Shown piece after piece: positions 6,832 to 12,993 of a stretch of 13,745 nt of DNA. Source of the stretch: Microcaldota archaeon (GTDB lineage: Archaea > Micrarchaeota > Micrarchaeia > Micrarchaeales > CABMGC01). The position numbers and the translations under genes are program-made. The notes under the pieces are model-generated. The model was not told where the DNA came from. It searched no databases and saw nothing but the letters and a program-made list of their open reading frames with translations. Where the stretch lies: assembly GCA_027314465.1 (NCBI GenBank), contig DAHVAU010000038.1, forward strand, positions 1-13,745. The letters are read 5' to 3'. Every line of letters starts with the position of its first letter. Position 1 is the first letter of the stretch.

Positions 6832-6832
6832 G
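6825..6832 (+). promoter_or_regulatory. TATA-like promoter of the polyprenyl synthase gene
   Basis: TATTTAAG overlaps the TAA stop of the DUF192 gene. Transcription would start near 6855, giving a leader of about 20 bases that contains the ribosome site GAGGGT at 6865-6870, four bases before the ATG at 6875. This gene therefore looks leadered, unlike many of its neighbours. Confidence 0.5.
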
Positions 6833-6874
6833 AGTTGTTGGTCTATAGCACGTAATGCATAATCGAGGGTATAG

Positions 6875-7726
6875 ATGGAGAGAGAGCAATTGCAGATATC
6901 ATCCGCGCTGAAGAAAGTCTCTGCCAGGCTGGCATCTATGAATGCCTCTGAATTCGTTGAGCGCAGCCTGCACGAACCATCAGTGCACCTGCTGCGCGCG
7001 CGCAGCAAGATGCTCAGGCCCTCGCTGGTCCTCCTTGGTGCGCATGCGCTTGGAGAGGATCCGGACAGGTTCGTTGATCTGGCCGTAGCCGCTGAACTCA
7101 TACATGTATCATCACTGATACATGACGACATAATAGATGGTGACAGGAAGAGGAGGGGCGCTGATGCAGTGCATGTGCGCTATGGCAGCCAGGCCGCAAT
7201 ACTAGCCGGGGACGCGCTGATATCAAAGGCAGTAGGGATTGCTGCGAAATATGGCCCGGCGACGCTTGAGTCGCTGTCAAGAGCCACCATGAACATGTGC
7301 GCGGGAGAGGTAATGGATTACAACTACAGGAAGGCCGGAAAGATCCCGAGCATGGCCCAGTACAAGAGGATAGCGTACCTCAAGAGCGGATCGCTTATAG
7401 GGGCGTGCTGGAACGCGGCTTCGGTGTACAAGTCCAGCAAGAAGGCCCGGGGCATGTACACTTCAGGAAGCGATATGGGCATAGCCTTCCAGATAAGGGA
7501 TGACATATTCGACTTCATAAAGGCGCGCGGTAAAGGCGCCAGAGGCCTTATACCAAACGCTGTGACCAGCGTACTTAATGAATACGGAATAGACAATTAC
7601 CTGGCAGTTGCCAAGGCCGTGGAGCTGAACAACAGCTATGTGGACATGTCAGAGAGGAGGCTTAGAGGCACGCGGGAAGGCGATCTGCTGTCGAAATACG
7701 CATCTCTGATAAGAGTGTCAGTATAG
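6875..7726 (+). CDS. Polyprenyl (geranylgeranyl-type) diphosphate synthase
   Basis: A trans-isoprenyl diphosphate synthase that condenses IPP with allylic diphosphates. It may feed archaeal ether lipids or the side chain of the quinone made by the neighbouring cluster. The 283 aa show the first Asp-rich motif DDIID at 84-88 followed by RKRRG (91-95), and the second, DDIFD, at 209-213 preceded by Gln206. Lys170 lies in YLKSG. The residues four and five before the first motif are both Ser (79-80); small residues there usually allow products of C20 or longer. It is shorter than most relatives (about 320-350 aa), and the region after the second motif (KARGKGARGLIPNAV) lacks the common GKxxGxDLxxGK signature. 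It converges on the UbiE gene, 15 bases away. Chain length cannot be settled from sequence. Confidence 0.9.
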   Translation: MEREQLQISSALKKVSARLASMNASEFVERSLHEPSVHLLRARSKMLRPSLVLLGAHALGEDPDRFVDLAVAAELIHVSSLIHDDIIDGDRKRRGADAVHVRYGSQAAILAGDALISKAVGIAAKYGPATLESLSRATMNMCAGEVMDYNYRKAGKIPSMAQYKRIAYLKSGSLIGACWNAASVYKSSKKARGMYTSGSDMGIAFQIRDDIFDFIKARGKGARGLIPNAVTSVLNEYGIDNYLAVAKAVELNNSYVDMSERRLRGTREGDLLSKYASLIRVSV

Positions 7727-7741
7727 CAGGCGCCATGGCAG

Positions 7742-8440
7742 TCACTTCCTTCCTGTTATCATGAACGCCATGCCTGATCGCAGGTCCCTGACCTTTACAT
7801 CTGAGAATCCGTGGTTTTCGAATTTCTCTGCTGCAGCCTGCTTATCGAATTTTATTATGCTGTAGGTTAGCCACCGGTATGCCTTGCGCCCGACAACCGA
7901 CCCCACAATCTCTATAACCTTAAAGTATGCCCTCGCAGCCTTTGCATTCCTGCTGGGCATGGCCATGTCCACCATGACGAACCTGCCGCCCTTCTTCATG
8001 ACCCTGTATGCCTCTGCAGCGAACCTGTCCACGCTGTCAAAGTTCCTAAGCGCAAATGAGCTGGTGACCACGTCGAACGATGCGCTGGCGTAGCGCATCT
8101 TCATCGCATCGCCCTTCTCTACAGATATGTTATCAAGACCCAGTGAGCCTATCTTGCTTCTCGCGTGCAAGAGCATGTTCTCGTTCATGTCCATGCCTGT
8201 TATGTGCGCAGTCTTTCCTCTTGAGGATGCGGCTGCGCTCAGTGCTATTGCGAAGTCACCTGTTCCGGTTGCAACATCAAGCACCTTGTAGGACCTTTTA
8301 GGCATCACCGACTCCCTGGCAGCCTCCTTCCTCCAGTTTATGTCAAGGCCGAAGCTGAAAAGGTGGTTGAAGAAGTCGTAGTGCCTGTGTATAGTGTCGA
8401 AACGCTCTTTCGTATCGAAATTCATCGTGTTCATATCCAT
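7742..8440 (-). CDS. ubiE: UbiE/MenG-type quinone C-methyltransferase
   Basis: This SAM-dependent enzyme methylates the ring of a demethylated quinone, the last step of menaquinone synthesis. The 232 aa from the ATG at 8440 show the UbiE N-terminal signature FDTIHRHYDFFNHLFSFGLD (14-33), SAM motif I LDVATGTGDF (54-63), the acidic loop near D84, and FALRNF at 119-124 (usually FGLRN). The C-terminal KFDKQAAAEKFENHGF is also family-typical. I chose the ATG at 8440, four bases after the UbiA stop, because a GGTGA ribosome site at 8445-8449 overlaps that stop; a TTG at 8473 would reach into UbiA. It is the fourth and last gene of the operon starting at 11295. Demethylmenaquinone is the expected substrate, given the UbiA and UbiD types beside it. 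Confidence 0.92.
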   Translation of the reverse strand: MDMNTMNFDTKERFDTIHRHYDFFNHLFSFGLDINWRKEAARESVMPKRSYKVLDVATGTGDFAIALSAAASSRGKTAHITGMDMNENMLLHARSKIGSLGLDNISVEKGDAMKMRYASASFDVVTSSFALRNFDSVDRFAAEAYRVMKKGGRFVMVDMAMPSRNAKAARAYFKVIEIVGSVVGRKAYRWLTYSIIKFDKQAAAEKFENHGFSDVKVRDLRSGMAFMITGRK

Positions 8441-8444
8441 TGAC

Positions 8445-9302
8445 TCACCAGAAGAATGCCGCAGATACGGCAACAGAGATCAGCAGTATGAATGAGGTTA
8501 GCGTATTGTACAGCGCCACCCTCCTGACAACATCAGTATCGTCATACGGCCTGATGCCGCGGTGCTGGAGCAGAAGTACGGCGCAGGCCAGTATGGCGCC
8601 TATAAGTATAGGTATTCCGCCGGATAACAGCGCGAACGCCACTATCAGCGCTGCAGCGGCTATATGCGAGTATAGCGATATCTCTAGCGCCTTTGGAACT
8701 CCCATGGTCGAAGCCAGGGTCTTCATGCCCTGCTTCTTCTCGAATTCCGCATGCACTATTGATATCATCGAATCCAGGCCTATGCCCACCAGCAGTATGG
8801 CCATCATCAGTACGTAGAGCGCCAGGTTCGTAGGGAACATGCCTACTGCGCCTATGTACCCAGCCATCACATCTATGCTCTCTATGGCCCCAAGCCACAC
8901 GTGCCTCTTGTTCGTGTAGCTCTTGGATACCGGATCTATGACGAATAATACGAGCACTATGGGAGTCAGGTAGAGCGAGAGGCTGTTAAGCAGGTAGGCA
9001 CAGGCAACAAATATCGCTGCGGCTGCAACGAAGAATGCAAGTACGGTGCCCTTGGCTATCCCCAGGCTTACCCTTCTGCTTGCCTTCTTGGGGTTCCCCA
9101 GGTCCTGCTCCCTGCCTATGTACCTGTTCATAAGCACCCCGGCAGACCTGGCAGAGATGAATGCGACCGTTATTATGAGTATGGTAAGTGGGGTCAGTGA
9201 AGGCGCGAACAGCATCCCTATATAGACGAAGCACAGATTGAACAGCATGAACTGCGGTGCCAGCAGCTCTATAAGAAGCCTCTTTATCTTATTCTCCTCC
9301 AT
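8445..9302 (-). CDS. UbiA-family prenyltransferase (MqnP-like)
   Basis: An integral membrane aromatic prenyltransferase expected to attach the isoprenoid chain to a quinone precursor. The 285-aa protein has about eight or nine hydrophobic segments. The first active-site region reads SARSAGVLMNRYIGREQD (50-67), and the second includes GLDSMISIVHAEFEKKQG (175-192). Both resemble the MqnP group of the futalosine menaquinone route (SARxAAMAxNRxxDxxxD and GFDxxYAxQDxEFD). However, the first Asp of motif 1 is Gly63. In motif 2 the usual Tyr is Ile180, the middle Asp is His184, and the last acidic residue is Glu188. The start at 9302 has GAGGT nine bases upstream and overlaps the end of the UbiD gene by 19 bases. 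Family is sure; activity is less so because of the altered residues. Confidence 0.85.
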   Translation of the reverse strand: MEENKIKRLLIELLAPQFMLFNLCFVYIGMLFAPSLTPLTILIITVAFISARSAGVLMNRYIGREQDLGNPKKASRRVSLGIAKGTVLAFFVAAAAIFVACAYLLNSLSLYLTPIVLVLFVIDPVSKSYTNKRHVWLGAIESIDVMAGYIGAVGMFPTNLALYVLMMAILLVGIGLDSMISIVHAEFEKKQGMKTLASTMGVPKALEISLYSHIAAAALIVAFALLSGGIPILIGAILACAVLLLQHRGIRPYDDTDVVRRVALYNTLTSFILLISVAVSAAFFW

Positions 9303-10687
9303 TTCTTCTCTACCTCTTCGGTGCCAGCGCCTGGCGATATCGCATCTGGCCACTTCCTTGCATACCCTTCGGCTGCAGACTTCTTGGTCGCGTCTATAAG
9401 CATCTTTGAGCCGTATCCCGGCAGGGCTGAGGCGTGGTCCAGTGTATCCGTTGGTGTGCCCCTAAGCACCTGCACATCGCGCTCTGGATCCACTCTGCTT
9501 GACATCGCCCACATTACGCTGCTCAGATCCCTTATGTCCACATCCTGGTCGAATGCCACTATTATCTTGGTTACAGAGAGCTGGCCGAGGCCGAGCACCG
9601 AGAACATTGCCTTCTTGGCATCCCCAGGGAACCTCTTCCTCACCGATATGAAGCACATGTTTGTGAACGAGCCCTCTGCGGGCAGGTATATGTCAGTTAT
9701 GCTGCCGTTTACAAGCTTGATCATGGGCTTTAGGTAGTCCATCAAAAACTGCCCCACTACTGCATCTTCGCTCCATGGAAACCCCACAACGCTCGCAGAG
9801 TACACTGCGTTCTTCCTGGCATATATGCCATCGATGTGCAGCACATTCATGGATTCTGGTATTGAATAGTATCCAGTGTGGTCCCCGAACGTGCCCTCCA
9901 TCCTCATCTCTGACGGATCCACGTGCCCGTTTATGACTATCTCAGAGTTAGCCGGAACAGCAGGATACTCCCCGCAGCCCATCAGCGCAGTGCCAGCCCC
10001 CCTGGCAATTCCTGCGAAAGCGAACTCGTTCACTCCGTGCGGCAGCGGAGCCACTGCAGCGACGATGTTGTAAGGATCAGTGCCTATTGTCACAGATACC
10101 TTAAGTCCGGCGCCCACATCCATGGCCTCGAGGGAGTGCAGCGCTCCGCCCTTCTGTGACTGCCAGTGCATTCCGGTCGTCTCGCCGTCATACACCTGCA
10201 TGCGGTAAACGCCAACATTTGTGGTCCCGTCCTTTGGGCTCCTGGTGATAACCAGTGGCAGCGTTATGAACCTGCCAGCATCCTTGGGCCACACTTTAAG
10301 GATGGGCAGCTCGTCAAGACTGCTCAGCTTCTCGTATCCCTTCATTGCGTTGACTGTGACTTTGGGCTTTGAGTCAAGGAGCATCTTTGCACCCTTGACC
10401 ATCTGCATGCCGCTTGCTCCGTACATGGAGCTTACAAATTCGGAGACGCTGAATCCGGAGAACAGTCCGCGCAGCACCGACATCGAGCCCATGAGGTTTG
10501 TGACCACGGGCATGTCGTATCCCGAAGGCTTCTCGAATACCAGGGTTCGGGCCTCATTCCTGTGCTCCTTGTTCTCCATGTTTGTAATGGCAGATATCTC
10601 AAGCTGGGTGTCTGACTCCTCCTTCACCCTTGCCAGTCTTCCGGATCCTGACAGGTGGCCTATGTAAGAGCCAAGGTCTTTTATCAT
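9284..10687 (-). CDS. UbiD-family prFMN-dependent decarboxylase (MqnL/UbiD type)
   Basis: A decarboxylase using prenylated FMN, expected to remove the ring carboxyl group of the prenylated quinone precursor. The 467 aa carry VGVYRMQVYD with Arg162, TGMHWQSQKGG (171-181), VPANSEIV (244-251) and EGTFGDHTGYYS (264-275). The MHW...KGG and GDHTGYYS patterns fit quinone-type UbiD rather than the archaeal anhydromevalonate phosphate decarboxylase branch, which is the main alternative in an archaeon. In the NSEIVING segment, Asn253 stands where many relatives have Glu before the Gly. The start codon overlaps the UbiX stop as ATGA, and its end overlaps the UbiA gene, so the three are translationally coupled. 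UbiX would supply its cofactor. Confidence 0.92.
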   Translation of the reverse strand: MIKDLGSYIGHLSGSGRLARVKEESDTQLEISAITNMENKEHRNEARTLVFEKPSGYDMPVVTNLMGSMSVLRGLFSGFSVSEFVSSMYGASGMQMVKGAKMLLDSKPKVTVNAMKGYEKLSSLDELPILKVWPKDAGRFITLPLVITRSPKDGTTNVGVYRMQVYDGETTGMHWQSQKGGALHSLEAMDVGAGLKVSVTIGTDPYNIVAAVAPLPHGVNEFAFAGIARGAGTALMGCGEYPAVPANSEIVINGHVDPSEMRMEGTFGDHTGYYSIPESMNVLHIDGIYARKNAVYSASVVGFPWSEDAVVGQFLMDYLKPMIKLVNGSITDIYLPAEGSFTNMCFISVRKRFPGDAKKAMFSVLGLGQLSVTKIIVAFDQDVDIRDLSSVMWAMSSRVDPERDVQVLRGTPTDTLDHASALPGYGSKMLIDATKKSAAEGYARKWPDAISPGAGTEEVEKKWRRIR

Positions 10688-11295
10688 AATGCCACGTCAG
10701 GCTTCTGGGCCACGTACTCGCTGGTCTGCGCTGGATCCGTCCCCCATTCCCGGGTAAGCTTGGTCTCTATGCCGAACGCAGAAAGCATCTTCCCCACTGT
10801 CATGTCCACCATCTCGGATACGTCAACAGGCCTGAAATAGAACTGCGGTAGAGGAGGCATGACAATTGCGCCTGCCTCTGAGACAGTTAGCATGTTGCGT
10901 ATCTGGATGGTGCTTAGCGGCGTCTCTCTTGGCATCAGAACAAGCTTCCAGCGTTCCTTAAGTGCTATTGATGCGCAGCGTATTACAAGGTTATCTTCAT
11001 ACCCGTGCGCTATCCCGGCAAGCGTCTTCATGGAACACGGAGCCACAAGCACCCCATCAAGCCTGAAAGAACCGCTGGCTATAGGGGCCATGAAATTGCG
11101 CTCGGAATAGCTGAAACTCGCTAGCTGCTCCACCTCCCTTGCGCCCAGGCCCAGCTCATGCTTTATCACCATGCCCCCTGGCTTAGTCACCACAAGATGG
11201 GTCTCCACCCCTGCTTTCTTGGTCTCCTGCAGGAACCTGTATGTGAACGCAGCGCCAGATGCGCCGGTAACAAGAACAGCTATGCGCCTTATCAT
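10684..11295 (-). CDS. ubiX: UbiX-family flavin prenyltransferase
   Basis: UbiX joins dimethylallyl (mono)phosphate to FMN to make prenylated FMN, the cofactor of the adjacent UbiD enzyme. The 203 aa show the flavoprotein P-loop-like TGASGA (10-15), the family core APCSMKTLAGIAHGYEDNL (85-103), LMPRETPLS (120-128) and the C-terminal PPLPQFYFRP (147-156). A C-terminal tail of about 20 residues goes beyond the minimal family length. It is the first gene of the four-gene operon, with an ATG at 11295 about 28 bp from a TATA-like element, so the mRNA is probably leaderless. In a futalosine-type cluster the equivalent is MqnM. Confidence 0.95.
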   Translation of the reverse strand: MIRRIAVLVTGASGAAFTYRFLQETKKAGVETHLVVTKPGGMVIKHELGLGAREVEQLASFSYSERNFMAPIASGSFRLDGVLVAPCSMKTLAGIAHGYEDNLVIRCASIALKERWKLVLMPRETPLSTIQIRNMLTVSEAGAIVMPPLPQFYFRPVDVSEMVDMTVGKMLSAFGIETKLTREWGTDPAQTSEYVAQKPDVAL

Positions 11296-11310
11296 GATTC
11301 CATATGGCCG

Positions 11311-11327
11311 TATAAAGCTATATAATT
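11311..11327. promoter_or_regulatory. Overlapping divergent promoters of the quinone operon and the transporter gene
   Basis: Two TATA-like blocks lie side by side. TATAAAG at 11311-11317 is centred about 28 bp before the plus-strand ATG at 11342. The block at 11319-11327 reads AATTATATAG on the minus strand and is centred about 28 bp before the minus-strand ATG at 11295. Each gene thus has its own box at leaderless spacing within one 46-base gap, so the polymerases would compete for the site. Confidence 0.6.
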
Positions 11328-11341
11328 GCGCCTGGAGCGCG

Positions 11342-12250
11342 ATGATTTTATATGCCTTCTTTACAAGATTAACCCGTGCTATTGTGGCAGTGAGCGTTGC
11401 TATACTCTGGGCCGTGATCGTGCTGATTCTCTACAGCATTGCGGATCTTTTCGGCAAGAGAGTGGTCATCAGGTATGGATACAAACACGCAGCCGCAGTC
11501 GTAGGGCTGCTTAGCCTTGTGCCGTTTATAGTATTGTACATAGCGTTGCCGCAGCACATAACCACGTATTCCATTGAAGTGTCGGCAATAGCCGGAGTCT
11601 TTTATGGCATAGGCTTCCTGGCGCTGTACAAGGCGCTTGTGACCGAGCAGACCACAAATACGTTCGCACTTACAGAGTCGTTCAAGGCATGGCTCGTGCT
11701 GTTCGGCGCCTTTGTGGCAGGAAGCGTGCTGAGCCTGGGCAAGTGGGGAGGGGTGGGCCTAATATTCCTCGGGTCGTTCATGGTCATAACAACAGAGAAT
11801 ATGAAGATAAACAGGAAGTTCGCCTATGCACTCCTGGGGTTCGTGTGCTGGGCAATACTATGGACCATGATGTACTATGCGATAGTGAATTCAAAGAGCT
11901 ACATACCAGAAGGATTCATAGCCGCCTTCTTCGCTACGCTTACAGCGGCAATAGCTGCTGTTACAATGCCCGACAAGGCATTGGAGCACAGGAAGGGCGC
12001 AGCGGCATCCAAGAGCGGCGGCAGCGTATGGCATGCAGTGGTTGTCGGTATAGCAATAGGCGCAGGTAGCCTGATCTTCGGCTATCTTATACGGGACAAC
12101 ATGCTCTCCCAGGGTGCAGCAATAATAGCCTTGACTCCCATAGTGGTTGCAATAGCCTCAAAGAAGATATACCTGGACAGGCTTACCACTGTGCAGGTTG
12201 CTGGAATAGCAGTGGCAGTCGCCGGCGCACTGGTTCTGGCATTCGTCTAG
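11342..12250 (+). CDS. EamA/DMT superfamily transporter
   Basis: A ten-helix membrane transporter of the drug/metabolite type, made of two five-helix EamA-like halves. From the ATG at 11342 it has 302 aa, the normal length. Hydrophobic segments fall near 13-34, 50-69, 80-99, 116-132, 138-150, 160-181, 191-209, 230-250, 257-273 and 284-302. The first helix followed by DLFGKR is the usual DMT opening. The short cytosolic loop with EHRKGAAASKSGG (about 215-227) separates the halves. The frame extends upstream to 11171 but that part is antisense to UbiX. The start fits a TATA element 28 bp away; a GGAG at 11334-11337 may also help. The substrate is unknown. Its divergent link to the quinone operon could mean shared control, which is inference. 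Confidence 0.85.
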   Translation: MILYAFFTRLTRAIVAVSVAILWAVIVLILYSIADLFGKRVVIRYGYKHAAAVVGLLSLVPFIVLYIALPQHITTYSIEVSAIAGVFYGIGFLALYKALVTEQTTNTFALTESFKAWLVLFGAFVAGSVLSLGKWGGVGLIFLGSFMVITTENMKINRKFAYALLGFVCWAILWTMMYYAIVNSKSYIPEGFIAAFFATLTAAIAAVTMPDKALEHRKGAAASKSGGSVWHAVVVGIAIGAGSLIFGYLIRDNMLSQGAAIIALTPIVVAIASKKIYLDRLTTVQVAGIAVAVAGALVLAFV

Positions 12251-12258
12251 TGGCACAA

Positions 12259-12268
12259 TTTAAATATA
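12259..12268 (+). promoter_or_regulatory. TATA-like promoter of tRNA-Ser
   Basis: TTTAAATATA, centred near 12264, is about 27 bp before the first base of the tRNA at 12291, the standard archaeal distance. It lies just after the transporter stop codon. Confidence 0.6.
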
Positions 12269-12290
12269 CCGCACGAAGAATAGTTAACGT

Positions 12291-12388
12291 GCCAAGGTGG
12301 CGGAATCCGGTAACGCGTACGCCTGGAAATTATCTTCCCGAGAGCGTATGGTCTTCGGGCCATTAGGGTTCAAATCCCTACCTTGGCG
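12291..12388 (+). tRNA. tRNA-Ser (anticodon GGA) with a 14-base intron
   Basis: A class II tRNA. The acceptor stem GCCAAGG/CCTTGGC is perfect, with discriminator G at 12388 (serine type rather than leucine). The D stem is GCG/CGC. The anticodon stem TACGC/GCGTA (12318-12322 and 12344-12348) encloses 21 rather than 7 bases. Removing 14 bases after position 37 (12329-12342, or 12330-12343 with the same product) leaves the loop CTGGAAA, anticodon GGA. The exon bases GGAA can pair with TTCC inside the intron, a reduced bulge-helix-bulge fold for the splicing endonuclease. The long variable arm is TGGTC-TTCG-GGCCA and the T arm is TAGGG/CCCTA. CCA is not encoded. Mature length is 84 nt. Confidence 0.9.
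12329..12342 (+). other. Intron in the anticodon loop of tRNA-Ser
   Basis: Fourteen bases at the canonical 37/38 position. The exact cut is ambiguous by one base because both sides carry A, but the spliced loop is identical. TTCC at 12335-12338 pairs with the exon GGAA at 12325-12328, leaving a six-base loop, so the inner helix of a full bulge-helix-bulge is missing. Confidence 0.75.
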
Positions 12389-12428
12389 TTTCTTCTTGCA
12401 GAAAATCCTTAATAACTCCGCGATATTA

Positions 12429-12435
12429 CTTTAAT
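12429..12435 (+). promoter_or_regulatory. Weak TATA-like element before the winged-helix-like gene
   Basis: CTTTAAT, centred near 12432, is about 27 bp before the ATG at 12459 and supports that start as leaderless rather than the TTG at 12447. The match is weak. Confidence 0.35.
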
Positions 12436-12458
12436 GCGGTGTTGCTTTGTCCAATACC

Positions 12459-12812
12459 ATGAATCATGTAGGGAAGACGGAGAGACTAGAGGCGACAGCG
12501 CTTGGCCTGAACCAGCGAGCTATTCTCGATTGGCTGCAATTCCATGCAAGAAGCTCAGGCCTGCGTTCCTACATGTCCGTAGACCCCATAGCAAAGGCAT
12601 TTAGGACACCGGAGCAGTTAGTTAGGTTCCCGCTTATTACCTCAGAGGAGTTCAAGGAATGCCTGGCCTATTTTCAAGCAAATGGCTTGGCAGAGATGCG
12701 TCCAGGTGGCCAGAACGCCCCATATCCAATGATAAGGATTACTGAGAAAGGTCTTGGCATAGATTTGAAGGAGGCTCCAAGAGCCAGCAGCCAGGCAGTA
12801 TGGGGCTTCTAA
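12459..12812 (+). CDS. Small winged-helix-like protein, possible transcription regulator
   Basis: This 117-aa protein is not a family I can name. Its pattern suggests a winged helix: a helix RAILDWLQFHARSSG (20-34), a second SVDPIAKAF (40-48), a likely recognition helix SEEFKECLAYFQANGLAEM (62-80), then a basic-polar turn and a strand PMIRITEKGLGI (90-101). ITEKGL at the wing is common in MarR- and PadR-like regulators. The tail is flexible. There is no metal site or membrane segment. The TTG at 12447 would add four residues; the ATG at 12459 fits the upstream A/T element better. It stands alone between the tRNA-Ser gene and a convergent surface-protein gene, so a target cannot be guessed from context. 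The DNA-binding role is an inference from helix spacing. Confidence 0.55.
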   Translation: MNHVGKTERLEATALGLNQRAILDWLQFHARSSGLRSYMSVDPIAKAFRTPEQLVRFPLITSEEFKECLAYFQANGLAEMRPGGQNAPYPMIRITEKGLGIDLKEAPRASSQAVWGF

Positions 12813-12884
12813 TTGCAATGTGCAGCCATTCTTAGCCATGAATAGATCCTAAGAGTGGGCCCAAAGGAGATCTAATAAAAGGGC

Positions 12885-12907
12885 GCAGGCGGATTAAAAC
12901 CGCCTGC
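12885..12907 (-). terminator. Hairpin followed by a T-rich tract, terminator-like for the surface-protein gene
   Basis: A perfect 8-bp G+C-rich stem, GCAGGCGG at 12885-12892 with CCGCCTGC at 12900-12907, encloses a seven-base A/T loop. On the minus strand the stem is followed four bases later by TTTTATTA (12873-12880). It lies about 86 bases past the stop of the minus-strand gene at 12994. The shape is that of an intrinsic terminator, although archaea often use T-runs alone. The rest of 12813-12993 shows nothing I can name. Confidence 0.5.
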
Positions 12908-12993
12908 ACTTATCTTCCAATTCGGCTGTCTGGTGCCACCTAGGCTGGGACTGGACTCATACCGCATTTGTTGTAGAGGTGTTGCTCGCCGCA

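Noticed and set aside
9284..10687. Anhydromevalonate phosphate decarboxylase (archaeal mevalonate pathway) as the identity of the UbiD protein
   Set aside because: Not excluded, but the MHW...KGG and GDHTGYYS signatures and the coupled UbiA and UbiE genes favour a quinone role.
11171..11341. 57-codon upstream extension of the transporter frame
   Set aside because: It is antisense to ubiX and hydrophilic, and the DMT family begins at the ATG at 11342.
12813..12993. Possible small RNA gene in the longest gap
   Set aside because: Apart from the hairpin I found no tRNA-like fold, C/D or H/ACA boxes, or other recognisable RNA pattern.
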